Shown: positions 1 through 6,702, counted from the first letter of the stretch. The stretch is DNA of 6,702 nucleotides from Clostridia bacterium (GCA_900754775.1 CAAEDZ010000185.1:1-6702); one strand, 5' to 3'. Notes: generated by a model not told the origin, from the letters alone. Numbers and translations are program-made.

Positions 1-938
1 CCCGCCTCCGCGCGCGCCAGCGCGGCCAGGGCCAGCGTGTCGCCGTGGCTGAGGGCGCGCTCGTCCGGCAGCGGGCCGTGCAGGGCCGCGCCTTCCCAGA
101 ACCAGCGCCGGAGCACGCGGCGCGCCAGCGCCTCCGGGGCGTGGGCGAGCGGTCCGCGCCGCAGCGCATGGAGCGGGGGCAATTCGGCCCGGGCGGTTTC
201 ATACAGCCGCTCGGCCAGCGCATCCAGGCAGCCTGCGTCCGTCCCGAGCGCCTCCGCCGCCTCCGCGATATGGCCCGCCGCGCCGGGAAACAGCCTTTCC
301 ATGGCGGGCAGGACCTCCAGGCGCAGGGCGTTGCGCGGGGTGAGCGGGCTTTGGTTGCTCTCGTCCTCGCGGTGAGGCAGGCCCTCCTGCGCCAGCGCCT
401 GGACCAGCGTTTGCTTGCCCAGGCCCAGAAACGGCCGCAGCATCACCCCGCGGCCAAACGGCACGCATGCCCGCATTCCGCAGAGCCCATCCGTGCCCGC
501 GCCGCGCAGAAGGCGCATCAGCACCGTTTCGGCCTGATCGTCCCGGTGGTGCGCCACCAATACCGCATCCAGCTTCAGCGCGTCCATCTGCCGTGCAAAG
601 ATGGCGCGCCGGCGCTCGCGCGCCCGCGCCTCCATGCCGGGAGCCTCCATGCCGCCGGTCAGGCCCGCATTCTCCACGTGCAGTGGCACCCCCAGCTCAT
701 CGCACAGCGCGCGCACAAAGCGCTCGTCCTCCAGCGAAGCCTCGCCCCGCAGGTCATGCTGTACATGGCTGGCCTCCAGCCGAAAACCCGCCTCCGACCG
801 CAGGCGCCACAGCGCGTACAGCAGCGCCACGCTGTCCGCTCCGCCGCTCACCCCGCACAGCAGGCCGGCCCCTCCGCGAAAAAGGCCCGCGTCCTCCAGC
901 GCGCGTCTCACCGCTGCCACCGGCGCGTCAAAGCCCAT
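1..938 (-). CDS. tilS: tRNA(Ile)-lysidine synthase TilS, C-terminus cut off by the window edge
   Basis: TilS uses ATP and lysine to convert C34 of the CAU anticodon of tRNA(Ile2) to lysidine, so that it reads AUA and is charged with isoleucine; it is cytosolic and normally essential. I read 312 codons without a stop. The N-type ATP pyrophosphatase P-loop SGGADS is at residues 31-36, followed by HVQHDLRGE (58-66), HHRDDQAETVLMRLLRG (130-146), RPFLGLGK (168-175) and DESNQ...PRN (192-203), all TilS hallmarks. Family members run about 430-480 residues, so the C-terminal tRNA-binding domain lies beyond position 1. The start at 938 is supported by AGGAGG at 945-950, six bases upstream. The start lies inside the 3' end of the DUF4364 gene (11-base overlap), which suggests translational coupling. 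The family assignment is very secure. Confidence 0.96.
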   Translation of the reverse strand, partial: MGFDAPVAAVRRALEDAGLFRGGAGLLCGVSGGADSVALLYALWRLRSEAGFRLEASHVQHDLRGEASLEDERFVRALCDELGVPLHVENAGLTGGMEAPGMEARARERRRAIFARQMDALKLDAVLVAHHRDDQAETVLMRLLRGAGTDGLCGMRACVPFGRGVMLRPFLGLGKQTLVQALAQEGLPHREDESNQSPLTPRNALRLEVLPAMERLFPGAAGHIAEAAEALGTDAGCLDALAERLYETARAELPPLHALRRGPLAHAPEALARRVLRRWFWEGAALHGPLPDERALSHGDTLALAALARAEA

Positions 939-1731
939 CGGCGCCCTCCTCCCCGCTTAGCAGCTCCATCACCTGCCCGGCCAGCGTTTCCGCCGCCCGG
1001 CACGCGGCCGCGGCCCAGCCCTGCGCCGCCTCGCGCGTGGGCAGGAGGAGCAGCACGGCGAAGGTGGTTTCTCCTTTGCGCAGGGATACGGCGGCGGCAT
1101 GCTCCCGTCCCCCATAGGACACCAAAGCCGGATGGCCCTCCCCCGCTGCCCTAAGGGCCTCCTCCTCATCCGGCAAAACGGGAAGAGGGCCACCGTCCTG
1201 CTCAAAGGGCAGCGTATAGAGAAGCGTCAGCAGCCGGGGCGCGCAGGTACGGAAGCCATGCACCACCGCGCGGGCAAGGGCCTCCTGCGGGGTCCGCACA
1301 TCCAATACCAGCGCCGGCACATCGCCCTCGCGCACCGTTCCCACCGCGCGGCACAGGCCCGCTTCGGCCCGCCGGTACGCCGCCGCGGCCTGACGCCGCT
1401 CGTTCAGTCCGGCGGCATAGGCGGGCGCCGCCTCCCGGATGCGTCGGCAGTCCGTGTGCGTAAGCTTGTCCCGCAACAGCGAGAGGGTCTTTTCGCCCTT
1501 TGGCGTCAGATAGAGCACGCCTTCCAGCGCACAGCGGCCCTGGGCTACCTCCCCGTCCTTTTTCAGCTCGTCCAGCAGCAGACAATAGGGCAGGTACTCC
1601 ATCAGCTCCAGCTCCGCCACAAAGGGCCAGAGCTGATCGGATGTGGCCATGCCCAGCGCCCGGAGGCACAGAAGCAGCCGCAGCTTGTTTTCCGCGTCCG
1701 AGACGCGGCGTTTGGGCGAAAGAAACGGCAT
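928..1731 (-). CDS. DUF4364-family winged-helix-like protein with extended C-terminus (267 aa)
   Basis: Residues 13-90 (ENKLRLLLCLRALG, then DQLWPFVAELELMEYLPY, LLLDELKKDG, GVLYLTPKGEKTL) match the pattern of DUF4364, a clostridial family with a predicted winged helix-turn-helix and no established biochemical role; a transcriptional regulator is the usual guess. Known members are roughly 170-185 residues, whereas this one has about 80 more. Residues 138-173 and 222-258 look like two copies of one strand-helix module. The open frame extends upstream to 1920, but I place the start at 1731: GAGGAGGG (1736-1743) sits five bases before this ATG and two before the adjacent ATG at 1734, conserved family sequence begins about 13 residues in, and the upstream part contains an inverted repeat. 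The stop overlaps the tilS start, so the two are probably co-transcribed. The family call rests on pattern memory. Confidence 0.8.
   Translation of the reverse strand: MPFLSPKRRVSDAENKLRLLLCLRALGMATSDQLWPFVAELELMEYLPYCLLLDELKKDGEVAQGRCALEGVLYLTPKGEKTLSLLRDKLTHTDCRRIREAAPAYAAGLNERRQAAAAYRRAEAGLCRAVGTVREGDVPALVLDVRTPQEALARAVVHGFRTCAPRLLTLLYTLPFEQDGGPLPVLPDEEEALRAAGEGHPALVSYGGREHAAAVSLRKGETTFAVLLLLPTREAAQGWAAAACRAAETLAGQVMELLSGEEGADGL
944..950 (-). promoter_or_regulatory. Ribosome binding site of tilS inside the upstream gene
   Basis: On the minus strand AGGAGGG lies six to seven bases before the tilS ATG at 938. It is embedded in the last codons of the DUF4364 gene, so ribosomes finishing that gene end next to the tilS start. 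This site fixes the tilS start. Confidence 0.8.
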
Positions 1732-1735
1732 CATA

Positions 1736-1743
1736 CCCTCCTC
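1736..1743 (-). promoter_or_regulatory. Ribosome binding site deciding the DUF4364 gene start
   Basis: The minus strand reads GAGGAGGGT directly before two consecutive ATG codons (1734 and 1731). Core AGGAGG to the second ATG is five bases, versus two to the first, so 1731 is preferred. A further in-frame ATG at 1752 has only a distant GGGGAG. Confidence 0.7.
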
Positions 1744-1788
1744 AGATTCCATGGCGGCGCTTTTCTCCCCGGGCGCCGTAACGAAAGA

Positions 1789-1814
1789 ATGGGCAAAGCG
1801 GAAGCTTTGCCCAT
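1789..1814. repeat. Perfect 11-bp inverted repeat with 4-base spacer in the DUF4364 gene leader
   Basis: The plus strand reads ATGGGCAAAGC (1789-1799), loop GGAA (1800-1803), GCTTTGCCCAT (1804-1814); every arm base pairs. It lies 58 bases upstream of the chosen DUF4364 start. In the leftward transcript it would be a hairpin followed by TCTTTCGTT, which is only moderately T-rich, so it could be a weak terminator or attenuator. As DNA it has operator-like symmetry. Which of these applies cannot be decided from the sequence. Confidence 0.75.
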
Positions 1815-1991
1815 CAAAGTATCGGAAAAATCCCGGCCACATCGGTCTTTTCCGCCAGAACACGTTTTCCTGCGCCCGCGGCGGAGCTGGAAAGACGCGA
1901 AAGGAACCCCTGCCGCGCAAGGCTGCGAACCCATCGCACCGGCCGCCGGACTCGAAGGATACCGGACCTTTGCAAGCAAGGATTCGCCGGC

Positions 1992-2013
1992 AAAAAGGCC
2001 TGCCGGAGCAGGC
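1992..2013 (-). terminator. Intrinsic terminator of the HPr-like gene
   Basis: On the minus strand GCCTGC, loop TCCG, GCAGGC forms a perfect 6-bp GC-rich stem (2013-1998), followed by C and TTTTT (1996-1992). It begins nine bases after the stop codon of the HPr-like gene, which makes that gene probably monocistronic, with possible read-through to the DUF4364 gene. Confidence 0.85.
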
Positions 2014-2022
2014 GATGCGCCG

Positions 2023-2250
2023 TCAGGCCATGAAAGGCTTGATATCGCTCAGCAGGTCGTCGCAGGAGTCGGTGTAGATCTCCATGGTGATGGGCTTGCT
2101 CAGATCCAGGCTGAAAATGCCCAGGATGGACTTGGCGTCTACCACATGGCGGCCTGCGCGCAGGTCCACATCATAGGGATAACGGTTGACGATGTTCACA
2201 AAGGACTTGACGTTCTCCGCCAGGCTCAGCTTGATATTGACAGACTTCAT
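2023..2250 (-). CDS. HPr-fold protein lacking the phosphocarrier histidine (Crh-like)
   Basis: This 75-residue protein has the HPr layout. VDAKSILGIFSLDL (37-50) matches the NAKSIMGVMSL segment around regulatory Ser46 of HPr, with Ser41 as its equivalent, and the C-terminal strand-helix part is present. The active-site loop GLHARP is missing: aligned residues 9-18 (SLAENVKSFV) contain no histidine and are about three residues shorter. It therefore cannot act as a standard PTS phosphocarrier through His15. B. subtilis Crh likewise lacks that histidine, keeps Ser46, and works as a CcpA corepressor; a similar role here is inference. It starts at 2250 with GGGGG nine bases upstream, has its own promoter, and ends in an intrinsic terminator. 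A house-keeping HPr must be encoded elsewhere if a PTS exists. Related short proteins are, from memory, common in Clostridia but uncharacterised. Confidence 0.85.
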   Translation of the reverse strand: MKSVNIKLSLAENVKSFVNIVNRYPYDVDLRAGRHVVDAKSILGIFSLDLSKPITMEIYTDSCDDLLSDIKPFMA

Positions 2251-2284
2251 AATTGAAAGCCCCCTTTCGTTTGGTTACGCAGGT

Positions 2285-2313
2285 ATTATACACTACCCCT
2301 TGAAAAAAAGCAA
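2285..2313 (-). promoter_or_regulatory. Sigma-A-type promoter of the HPr-like gene
   Basis: On the minus strand a perfect -10 TATAAT (2290-2285) follows TTGCTT (2313-2308) with exactly 17 bases between. Predicted start of transcription is near 2278, giving a short leader of about 28 bases. The -35 is weak in its second half, but the -10 and spacing are consensus. Confidence 0.75.
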
Positions 2314-2327
2314 GGATTCCCGCCTTG
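2298..2327. repeat. CCTTG/CAAGG inverted repeats around the leftward -35
   Basis: CCTTG (2298-2302), CAAGG (2311-2315) and CCTTG (2323-2327) are spaced by 8 and 7 bases, so the middle copy can pair with either neighbour. The middle copy overlaps the -35 of the HPr-like gene promoter. The arms are only 5 bp, so chance is possible. Confidence 0.4.
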
Positions 2328-2338
2328 TATCATTCAAC

Positions 2339-2362
2339 AAAGTTCCCCTTAAAGTTCCCCTT
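2339..2362. repeat. Perfect tandem 12-bp repeat between the divergent promoters
   Basis: AAAGTTCCCCTT occurs twice head to tail (2339-2350 and 2351-2362). It lies between the two -35 elements, 12 bases upstream of the rightward one. The second copy also contributes TCCCC (2356-2360), which is complementary to GGGGA (2370-2374) beside that -35. It could be a paired regulator site or a slippage duplication. Confidence 0.8.
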
Positions 2363-2374
2363 CGGCACGGGGGA

Positions 2375-2403
2375 TTGTTGTCGCGGATGATCCATGTTAT
2401 AAT
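2375..2403 (+). promoter_or_regulatory. Promoter of the kinase - carboxypeptidase - mnmG unit
   Basis: TTGTTG (2375-2380), a 17-base spacer and perfect TATAAT (2398-2403), preceded by an extended -10 TG at 2395-2396. Predicted start is near 2410, about 48 bases before the first kinase ATG. It diverges from the HPr-like gene promoter, with 61 bases between the two -35 elements. Confidence 0.78.
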
Positions 2404-2457
2404 ACGACCTAATGGCGGCCTCTTCGCCATGATCCGAGCGAATATGATTGGATAAGG

Positions 2458-3582
2458 ATGAAGCGAGCGATGAGCAACCTATCCCCGGAAGAAATCGGGC
2501 AGCTGGCCCTGTGCTTTGCCCCGGAAGGCATGCTGAAGGCGCCGGTTCCCTTCGGCGGCGGTCACATCAACGACACCTATCTGTTTTCGCCCGCGGGGGA
2601 GAAGGGCGTGCGCTATGTGCTCCAGCGCATCAACAGGACCGCCTTTCCCCACCCGGAGGACGTGATGGACAACATGCTCCGGGTGACGCAGCACCTGAGG
2701 GAGCAGATCGTCCTGCGCGGGGGCGACCCGCAGCGCGAGACCCTGCGCCTGCTGCGCACGCAGGACGGTCTTTTCTTTGCCGTGGACCGCAACGGGGACT
2801 ACTGGCGCTCCTACAGCTTTGTGAGCGATTCCGTCAGCTACGACCGCAGCGGCGACGAAAGGATCTTCCGCGAATCGGGCCGGGCGTTCGGGCGGTTTCT
2901 GTCCATGCTGGACGGGTTTGACGCCGCTTCGCTGCATGAGACCATTGAGCGCTTCCACGATACGCCCCATCGCTTTGCGGCGCTGCACGAGGCGGTTGCC
3001 CGTGACGCGGCGGGCCGCGCCGGGGGCGTGCGGGATCTGATCGATCTGGCCCTGTCCTATGAGCCGTTTTCCTCCACGCTGGTGGACGCGCTGGCCTGTG
3101 GCCGTCTGCCGCTGCGCGTGACGCACAACGATACCAAGCTCAACAACGTTCTGCTGGACGAGCGCACCGGCCGCGCCCTGTGCGTGATCGACCTGGATAC
3201 CGTGATGCCCGGCCTGTGCGCCTACGACTTCGGCGACGCCATCCGCTACGGGGCCTCCACCGCGGCCGAGGACGAGCGCGACCTCAGCCGCGTGAACCTG
3301 AGCCTGTCGCTCTACCGCGCCTATGCCGAGGGCTACCTGTCCGAGGTGGGGGACGTGCTCACCGGGGAGGAGCTGCGCTCGCTGCCGGTGGGGGCGAAGA
3401 TGATGACGCTGGAAACGGGCGTGCGGTTTTTGACGGATTATCTCGACGGCGACGTTTATTTTAAGGTGGCCTGCCCCGACCACAACCTGGTCCGCGCCCG
3501 CACGCAGCTCAAGCTGCTGCAGGACATGGACGCGCACTGGGACGAGATGGTTTCCGTGATCGGCGAGCTGGCCGGCCGTTAA
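2458..3582 (+). CDS. nahK: NahK-like N-acetylhexosamine 1-kinase (APH fold)
   Basis: This family phosphorylates the anomeric C1 hydroxyl of N-acetylglucosamine or N-acetylgalactosamine with ATP in the cytosol, giving sugar-1-phosphates for UDP-sugar synthesis. The 374 residues compare with about 359 in Bifidobacterium longum NahK, which it resembles along its whole length as I recall it: glycine-rich loop FGGGHINDTY (32-41), YVLQRIN (53-59), FHDTPHRF (166-173), catalytic THNDTKLNN (222-230, Asp225 as base, Asn230 for metal), IDLDTVMPG (244-252), RYGASTAAEDERDL (263-276) and LDGDVYF (329-335). Clostridial homologues are often labelled aminoglycoside phosphotransferase or mucin-desulfating protein; the motifs favour the sugar kinase. 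The start could instead be the ATG at 2470, as AAGGA (2454-2458) is 11 bases before it and too close to serve the first ATG. No lacto-N-biose phosphorylase, NahK's partner in bifidobacteria, is in view. It is the first gene after a strong promoter. The family is secure, the exact sugar is not. Confidence 0.87.
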   Translation: MKRAMSNLSPEEIGQLALCFAPEGMLKAPVPFGGGHINDTYLFSPAGEKGVRYVLQRINRTAFPHPEDVMDNMLRVTQHLREQIVLRGGDPQRETLRLLRTQDGLFFAVDRNGDYWRSYSFVSDSVSYDRSGDERIFRESGRAFGRFLSMLDGFDAASLHETIERFHDTPHRFAALHEAVARDAAGRAGGVRDLIDLALSYEPFSSTLVDALACGRLPLRVTHNDTKLNNVLLDERTGRALCVIDLDTVMPGLCAYDFGDAIRYGASTAAEDERDLSRVNLSLSLYRAYAEGYLSEVGDVLTGEELRSLPVGAKMMTLETGVRFLTDYLDGDVYFKVACPDHNLVRARTQLKLLQDMDAHWDEMVSVIGELAGR

Positions 3583-3586
3583 GAAA

Positions 3587-3624
3587 GGCGGCGCGTGACG
3601 GGCGATCCCGCTTCTCCCGCCGCC
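3587..3624 (+). other. Nested hairpin between the kinase and carboxypeptidase genes
   Basis: GGCGGCG (3587-3593) pairs perfectly with CGCCGCC (3618-3624), enclosing a small inner hairpin CGGG-CGAT-CCCG (3599-3610). No T-run follows, so it is not a standard intrinsic terminator. It ends two bases before the ribosome binding site of the next gene and could affect mRNA stability or translation. GC-rich sequence makes such pairings easier by chance. Confidence 0.5.
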
Positions 3625-3626
3625 CT

Positions 3627-3633
3627 GGAGAGG
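3627..3633 (+). promoter_or_regulatory. Ribosome binding site of the M15 carboxypeptidase gene
   Basis: GGAGAGG lies eight bases before the ATG at 3642. It supports that start, which also gives a proper charged-then-hydrophobic N-terminus. Confidence 0.7.
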
Positions 3634-3641
3634 ACCAAGCC

Positions 3642-4919
3642 ATGAAGCTACACATCAAACCCATCACCCTTGTTCTCTGCGCCATGCTGGCGGGAGGCGC
3701 GGTGGCGGTCGCGCTGCTTTTGCCCGGTACGCTGGACAGCCGCCGCACGCTGGAGATCGAGCGCGCCGCCACCCCCACGCCCACCGCGGACGTGCGCAGC
3801 ATGCTGATGGTGACCCTCGATCCCGCCAATACGCCTGCCCCCACGCCCATGCTGCTCAAAACGGGCGTCAAGGGCGACGAGGTGACGCGCCTTCAGCAGC
3901 GCCTCCAGGAGCTGGGCTATTACAACGGCGAAGTGGACGGCCAGTACGGGCCCGGCACAGCCGAGGCGGTGCGGGTGTTTCAGGCCCAGCACGGGCTTGA
4001 CAGCGACGGCATCGCGGGCGAAGCCACGCGCGCCCGCCTCTATGCCCAGGACGCGCAGACCTGCGTGCCCACCGCCACGCCCACGGCTACGCCCTCGCTG
4101 CTCAAAAAGGGCGACGCCAGCGACGCCGTGCGGGAAATGCAGCAGCGCCTCAAGGAGCTGGGCTACTATGACGGCGAGGTGGACGGCGACTTCGGCGGCG
4201 GCACGGAGGAAGCGGTGCGCCTCTACCAGCGCCAGAACGGCCTGGATGTGGACGGCATTGCCGCGGAAAAGACCTTCGCCAGCCTCTACAGCGACAACGC
4301 CCGGCAGGTGACCATCACCCCCACGCCCGACCCGGCGCAGATGCCCCTTCTGGTCAACCGGGAGCATCCCGTGGGCGCGGATTATGAGCCGGACGACCTG
4401 GTGAAGCTCAAAAACGTGATGCCTTCCTCCCTGGTTACCGTCAAGGGCAGCGACATCGAGGGCGACCGCACCGCCGCAAACGCCATGATCGAGATGTTCG
4501 AGGCCGCCAAGGCCGACGGCGTGACCGGCTGGCAGATCAGCGCGGGCTACCGCAGCTATGAATACCAGCAGGAGCTCTTTGACGAGCAGGTAGCCGAGTA
4601 CCGCGCCGAGGGCTTCACGCAGGAAAAGGCCGTCTCCGCCACGCGAAACACCGTGGCCGATCCCGGCGCCAGCGAGCACCACACGGGCCTGGCCTTTGAC
4701 ATCACGGTGGCCGGCACCATCTTCAAGGGCACCGAGCAGCAGATCTGGCTGCACAAGCACTGCTGGGACTACGGCTTCATCATCCGCTACCAGGAGGATA
4801 AGGAGGACATCACCGGCTTCCTGGCCGAATGCTGGCACATCCGCTATGTGGGCCTGCCCCACAGCACCGAGATGCGCGACCGCAACCTCTGTCTGGAGGA
4901 ATATCTGGGCGAGGCCTAG
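3642..4919 (+). CDS. Membrane-anchored VanY-type D-alanyl-D-alanine carboxypeptidase with two peptidoglycan-binding modules
   Basis: Peptidase family M15B zinc enzymes remove the terminal D-Ala from peptidoglycan stem peptides outside the cell membrane. Order in the 425 residues: short basic N-terminus and one hydrophobic segment (about 7-28) without a lipobox or clear signal peptidase site, so probably an anchor; Thr-Pro-rich linkers (43-49, 63-69, 143-151, 225-231); two PG_binding_1 modules (about 71-134 and 153-216), both with LGYY.GEVDG and DGIA; VanY domain (about 250-425). Catalytic signatures are SAGYRSYEYQ (300-309), SEHHTGLAFD (344-353; zinc ligands His346 and Asp353) and AECWHIRYVG (395-404; Glu396 general base, His399 zinc ligand), with Cys397 where many VanY proteins have proline. 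There is no vanRS/HAX cluster here, so house-keeping wall trimming is likelier than vancomycin resistance. It lies 59 bases after the kinase and 54 before mnmG. Domain calls are secure, the physiological role is not. Confidence 0.93.
   Translation: MKLHIKPITLVLCAMLAGGAVAVALLLPGTLDSRRTLEIERAATPTPTADVRSMLMVTLDPANTPAPTPMLLKTGVKGDEVTRLQQRLQELGYYNGEVDGQYGPGTAEAVRVFQAQHGLDSDGIAGEATRARLYAQDAQTCVPTATPTATPSLLKKGDASDAVREMQQRLKELGYYDGEVDGDFGGGTEEAVRLYQRQNGLDVDGIAAEKTFASLYSDNARQVTITPTPDPAQMPLLVNREHPVGADYEPDDLVKLKNVMPSSLVTVKGSDIEGDRTAANAMIEMFEAAKADGVTGWQISAGYRSYEYQQELFDEQVAEYRAEGFTQEKAVSATRNTVADPGASEHHTGLAFDITVAGTIFKGTEQQIWLHKHCWDYGFIIRYQEDKEDITGFLAECWHIRYVGLPHSTEMRDRNLCLEEYLGEA
3852..4289 (+). repeat. 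Internal tandem duplication encoding the two peptidoglycan-binding modules
   Basis: The unit repeats with a period of about 246 bases (82 codons). The best-conserved stretch, 3894-3940 against 4140-4186, is identical at 42 of 47 bases by direct comparison, and four of the five differences are transitions. Linker and outer parts are more diverged. The protein copies share LLK.G at their start and DGIA near their end. A duplication within this lineage is plausible. Confidence 0.85.
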
Positions 4920-4973
4920 GGCGCTTCGCCCGGATGCCGGACGGAGGGCAAATCAACACGAAGAAGGGACATC

Positions 4974-6702
<1,729 letters not shown>

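Larger units (their letters stand above)
1735..2022. other. 288-base intergenic region without a supported gene
   Basis: The region holds the terminator of the HPr-like gene at its right end, the inverted repeat at 1789-1814, and the DUF4364 ribosome binding site at its left end. Between 1815 and 1991 I find no RNA gene and no convincing promoter. A weak leftward -10-like GATACT lies just upstream of the palindrome but lacks a -35 partner. The DUF4364 frame stays open to 1920 without start-site support or recognisable protein motifs. Confidence 0.6.

Noticed and set aside
45..1154. Long open frame (369 codons) on the plus strand across tilS and the DUF4364 gene
   Set aside because: It spans two minus-strand genes with clear motifs and ribosome binding sites. 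The translation is Arg/Ala/Pro/His-rich without recognisable domains.
1732..1920. N-terminal extension of the DUF4364 protein up to an ATG at 1920
   Set aside because: The extra residues match no family pattern and include the inverted repeat, and the strong ribosome binding site sits next to the ATG at 1731.
1930..1990. tRNA-like TTCGAGTCC on the minus strand
   Set aside because: The flanking bases do not form a T-arm stem, and no acceptor, D-arm or anticodon arm could be placed.
2479..3537. Long open frame (352 codons) on the minus strand opposite the kinase gene
   Set aside because: It is antisense to a well-conserved NahK-like gene, with no motif and the compositional look of a high-GC shadow.
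2458..3582. Aminoglycoside-resistance phosphotransferase
   Set aside because: The APH fold is shared, but the full-length motif pattern (GGGHINDTY, HNDTKLNN, IDLDTVMPG, LDGDVYF) fits N-acetylhexosamine 1-kinases.
3654..3682. Lipoprotein signal with Cys13 in the M15 protein
   Set aside because: The residues before Cys13 are Leu-Val-Leu; a lipobox needs Gly, Ala or Ser at -1, and Cys13 lies in the middle of the hydrophobic segment.
3648..4862. Long open frame (404 codons) on the minus strand opposite the M15 carboxypeptidase gene
   Set aside because: It is a mirror of a gene with clear domains; repeats in its translation merely reflect the duplicated modules. No ribosome binding site or family match was seen.
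3642..4919. Vancomycin-resistance determinant
   Set aside because: A VanY-type domain alone is common in wall metabolism. No VanH/A/X or VanR/S genes are present, and peptidoglycan-binding modules point to general wall trimming.

Overview
The window reads as chromosomal DNA of a GC-rich (about two-thirds GC by eye) Bacillota, most likely an anaerobic member of class Clostridia. The evidence is the strong AGGAGG-type ribosome binding sites, a DUF4364 regulator-like protein, a small HPr-fold protein without the active-site histidine (a type I associate with clostridial genomes), and a VanY-type enzyme with clostridial-style Thr-Pro linkers. No mobile element, CRISPR array, rRNA or tRNA gene is visible. 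Species-level assignment is not possible from this sequence alone.

Layout. Two gene sets diverge from an intergenic region at 2251-2457. Leftward (minus strand) lie a His-less HPr-like gene (2023-2250) with its own promoter and a clear intrinsic terminator, a 267-residue DUF4364-family protein (928-1731), and tilS (1-938, C-terminus beyond the left edge), whose start overlaps the DUF4364 gene by 11 bases. The 288-base gap between the HPr-like gene and the DUF4364 gene holds the terminator and a perfect 11-bp inverted repeat, and no gene. Rightward (plus strand) lie a NahK-like N-acetylhexosamine 1-kinase (2458-3582), a membrane-anchored VanY/M15B D,D-carboxypeptidase with two peptidoglycan-binding modules (3642-4919), and mnmG (4974 to beyond the right edge). 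The rightward genes are 54-59 bases apart with no terminator between them, so they are probably co-transcribed.

How the genes may work together. tilS and mnmG both encode tRNA wobble-position modification enzymes, but they lie in separate, oppositely oriented units. The kinase and the carboxypeptidase could both serve peptidoglycan or amino-sugar turnover: one trims wall peptides outside the membrane, the other makes N-acetylhexosamine-1-phosphate inside. The HPr-like protein keeps the regulatory serine region but not the phosphocarrier histidine, so a regulatory (Crh-like) role is more plausible than sugar transport; its divergence from a sugar kinase is suggestive only. I do not see a clearly novel multi-gene system. 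The most notable points are the Crh-like gene opposite a sugar kinase, the C-terminally extended and apparently duplicated DUF4364 protein with a palindrome in its leader, the 12-bp tandem repeat between divergent promoters, and the wall-enzyme/sugar-kinase pairing in front of mnmG without mnmE.
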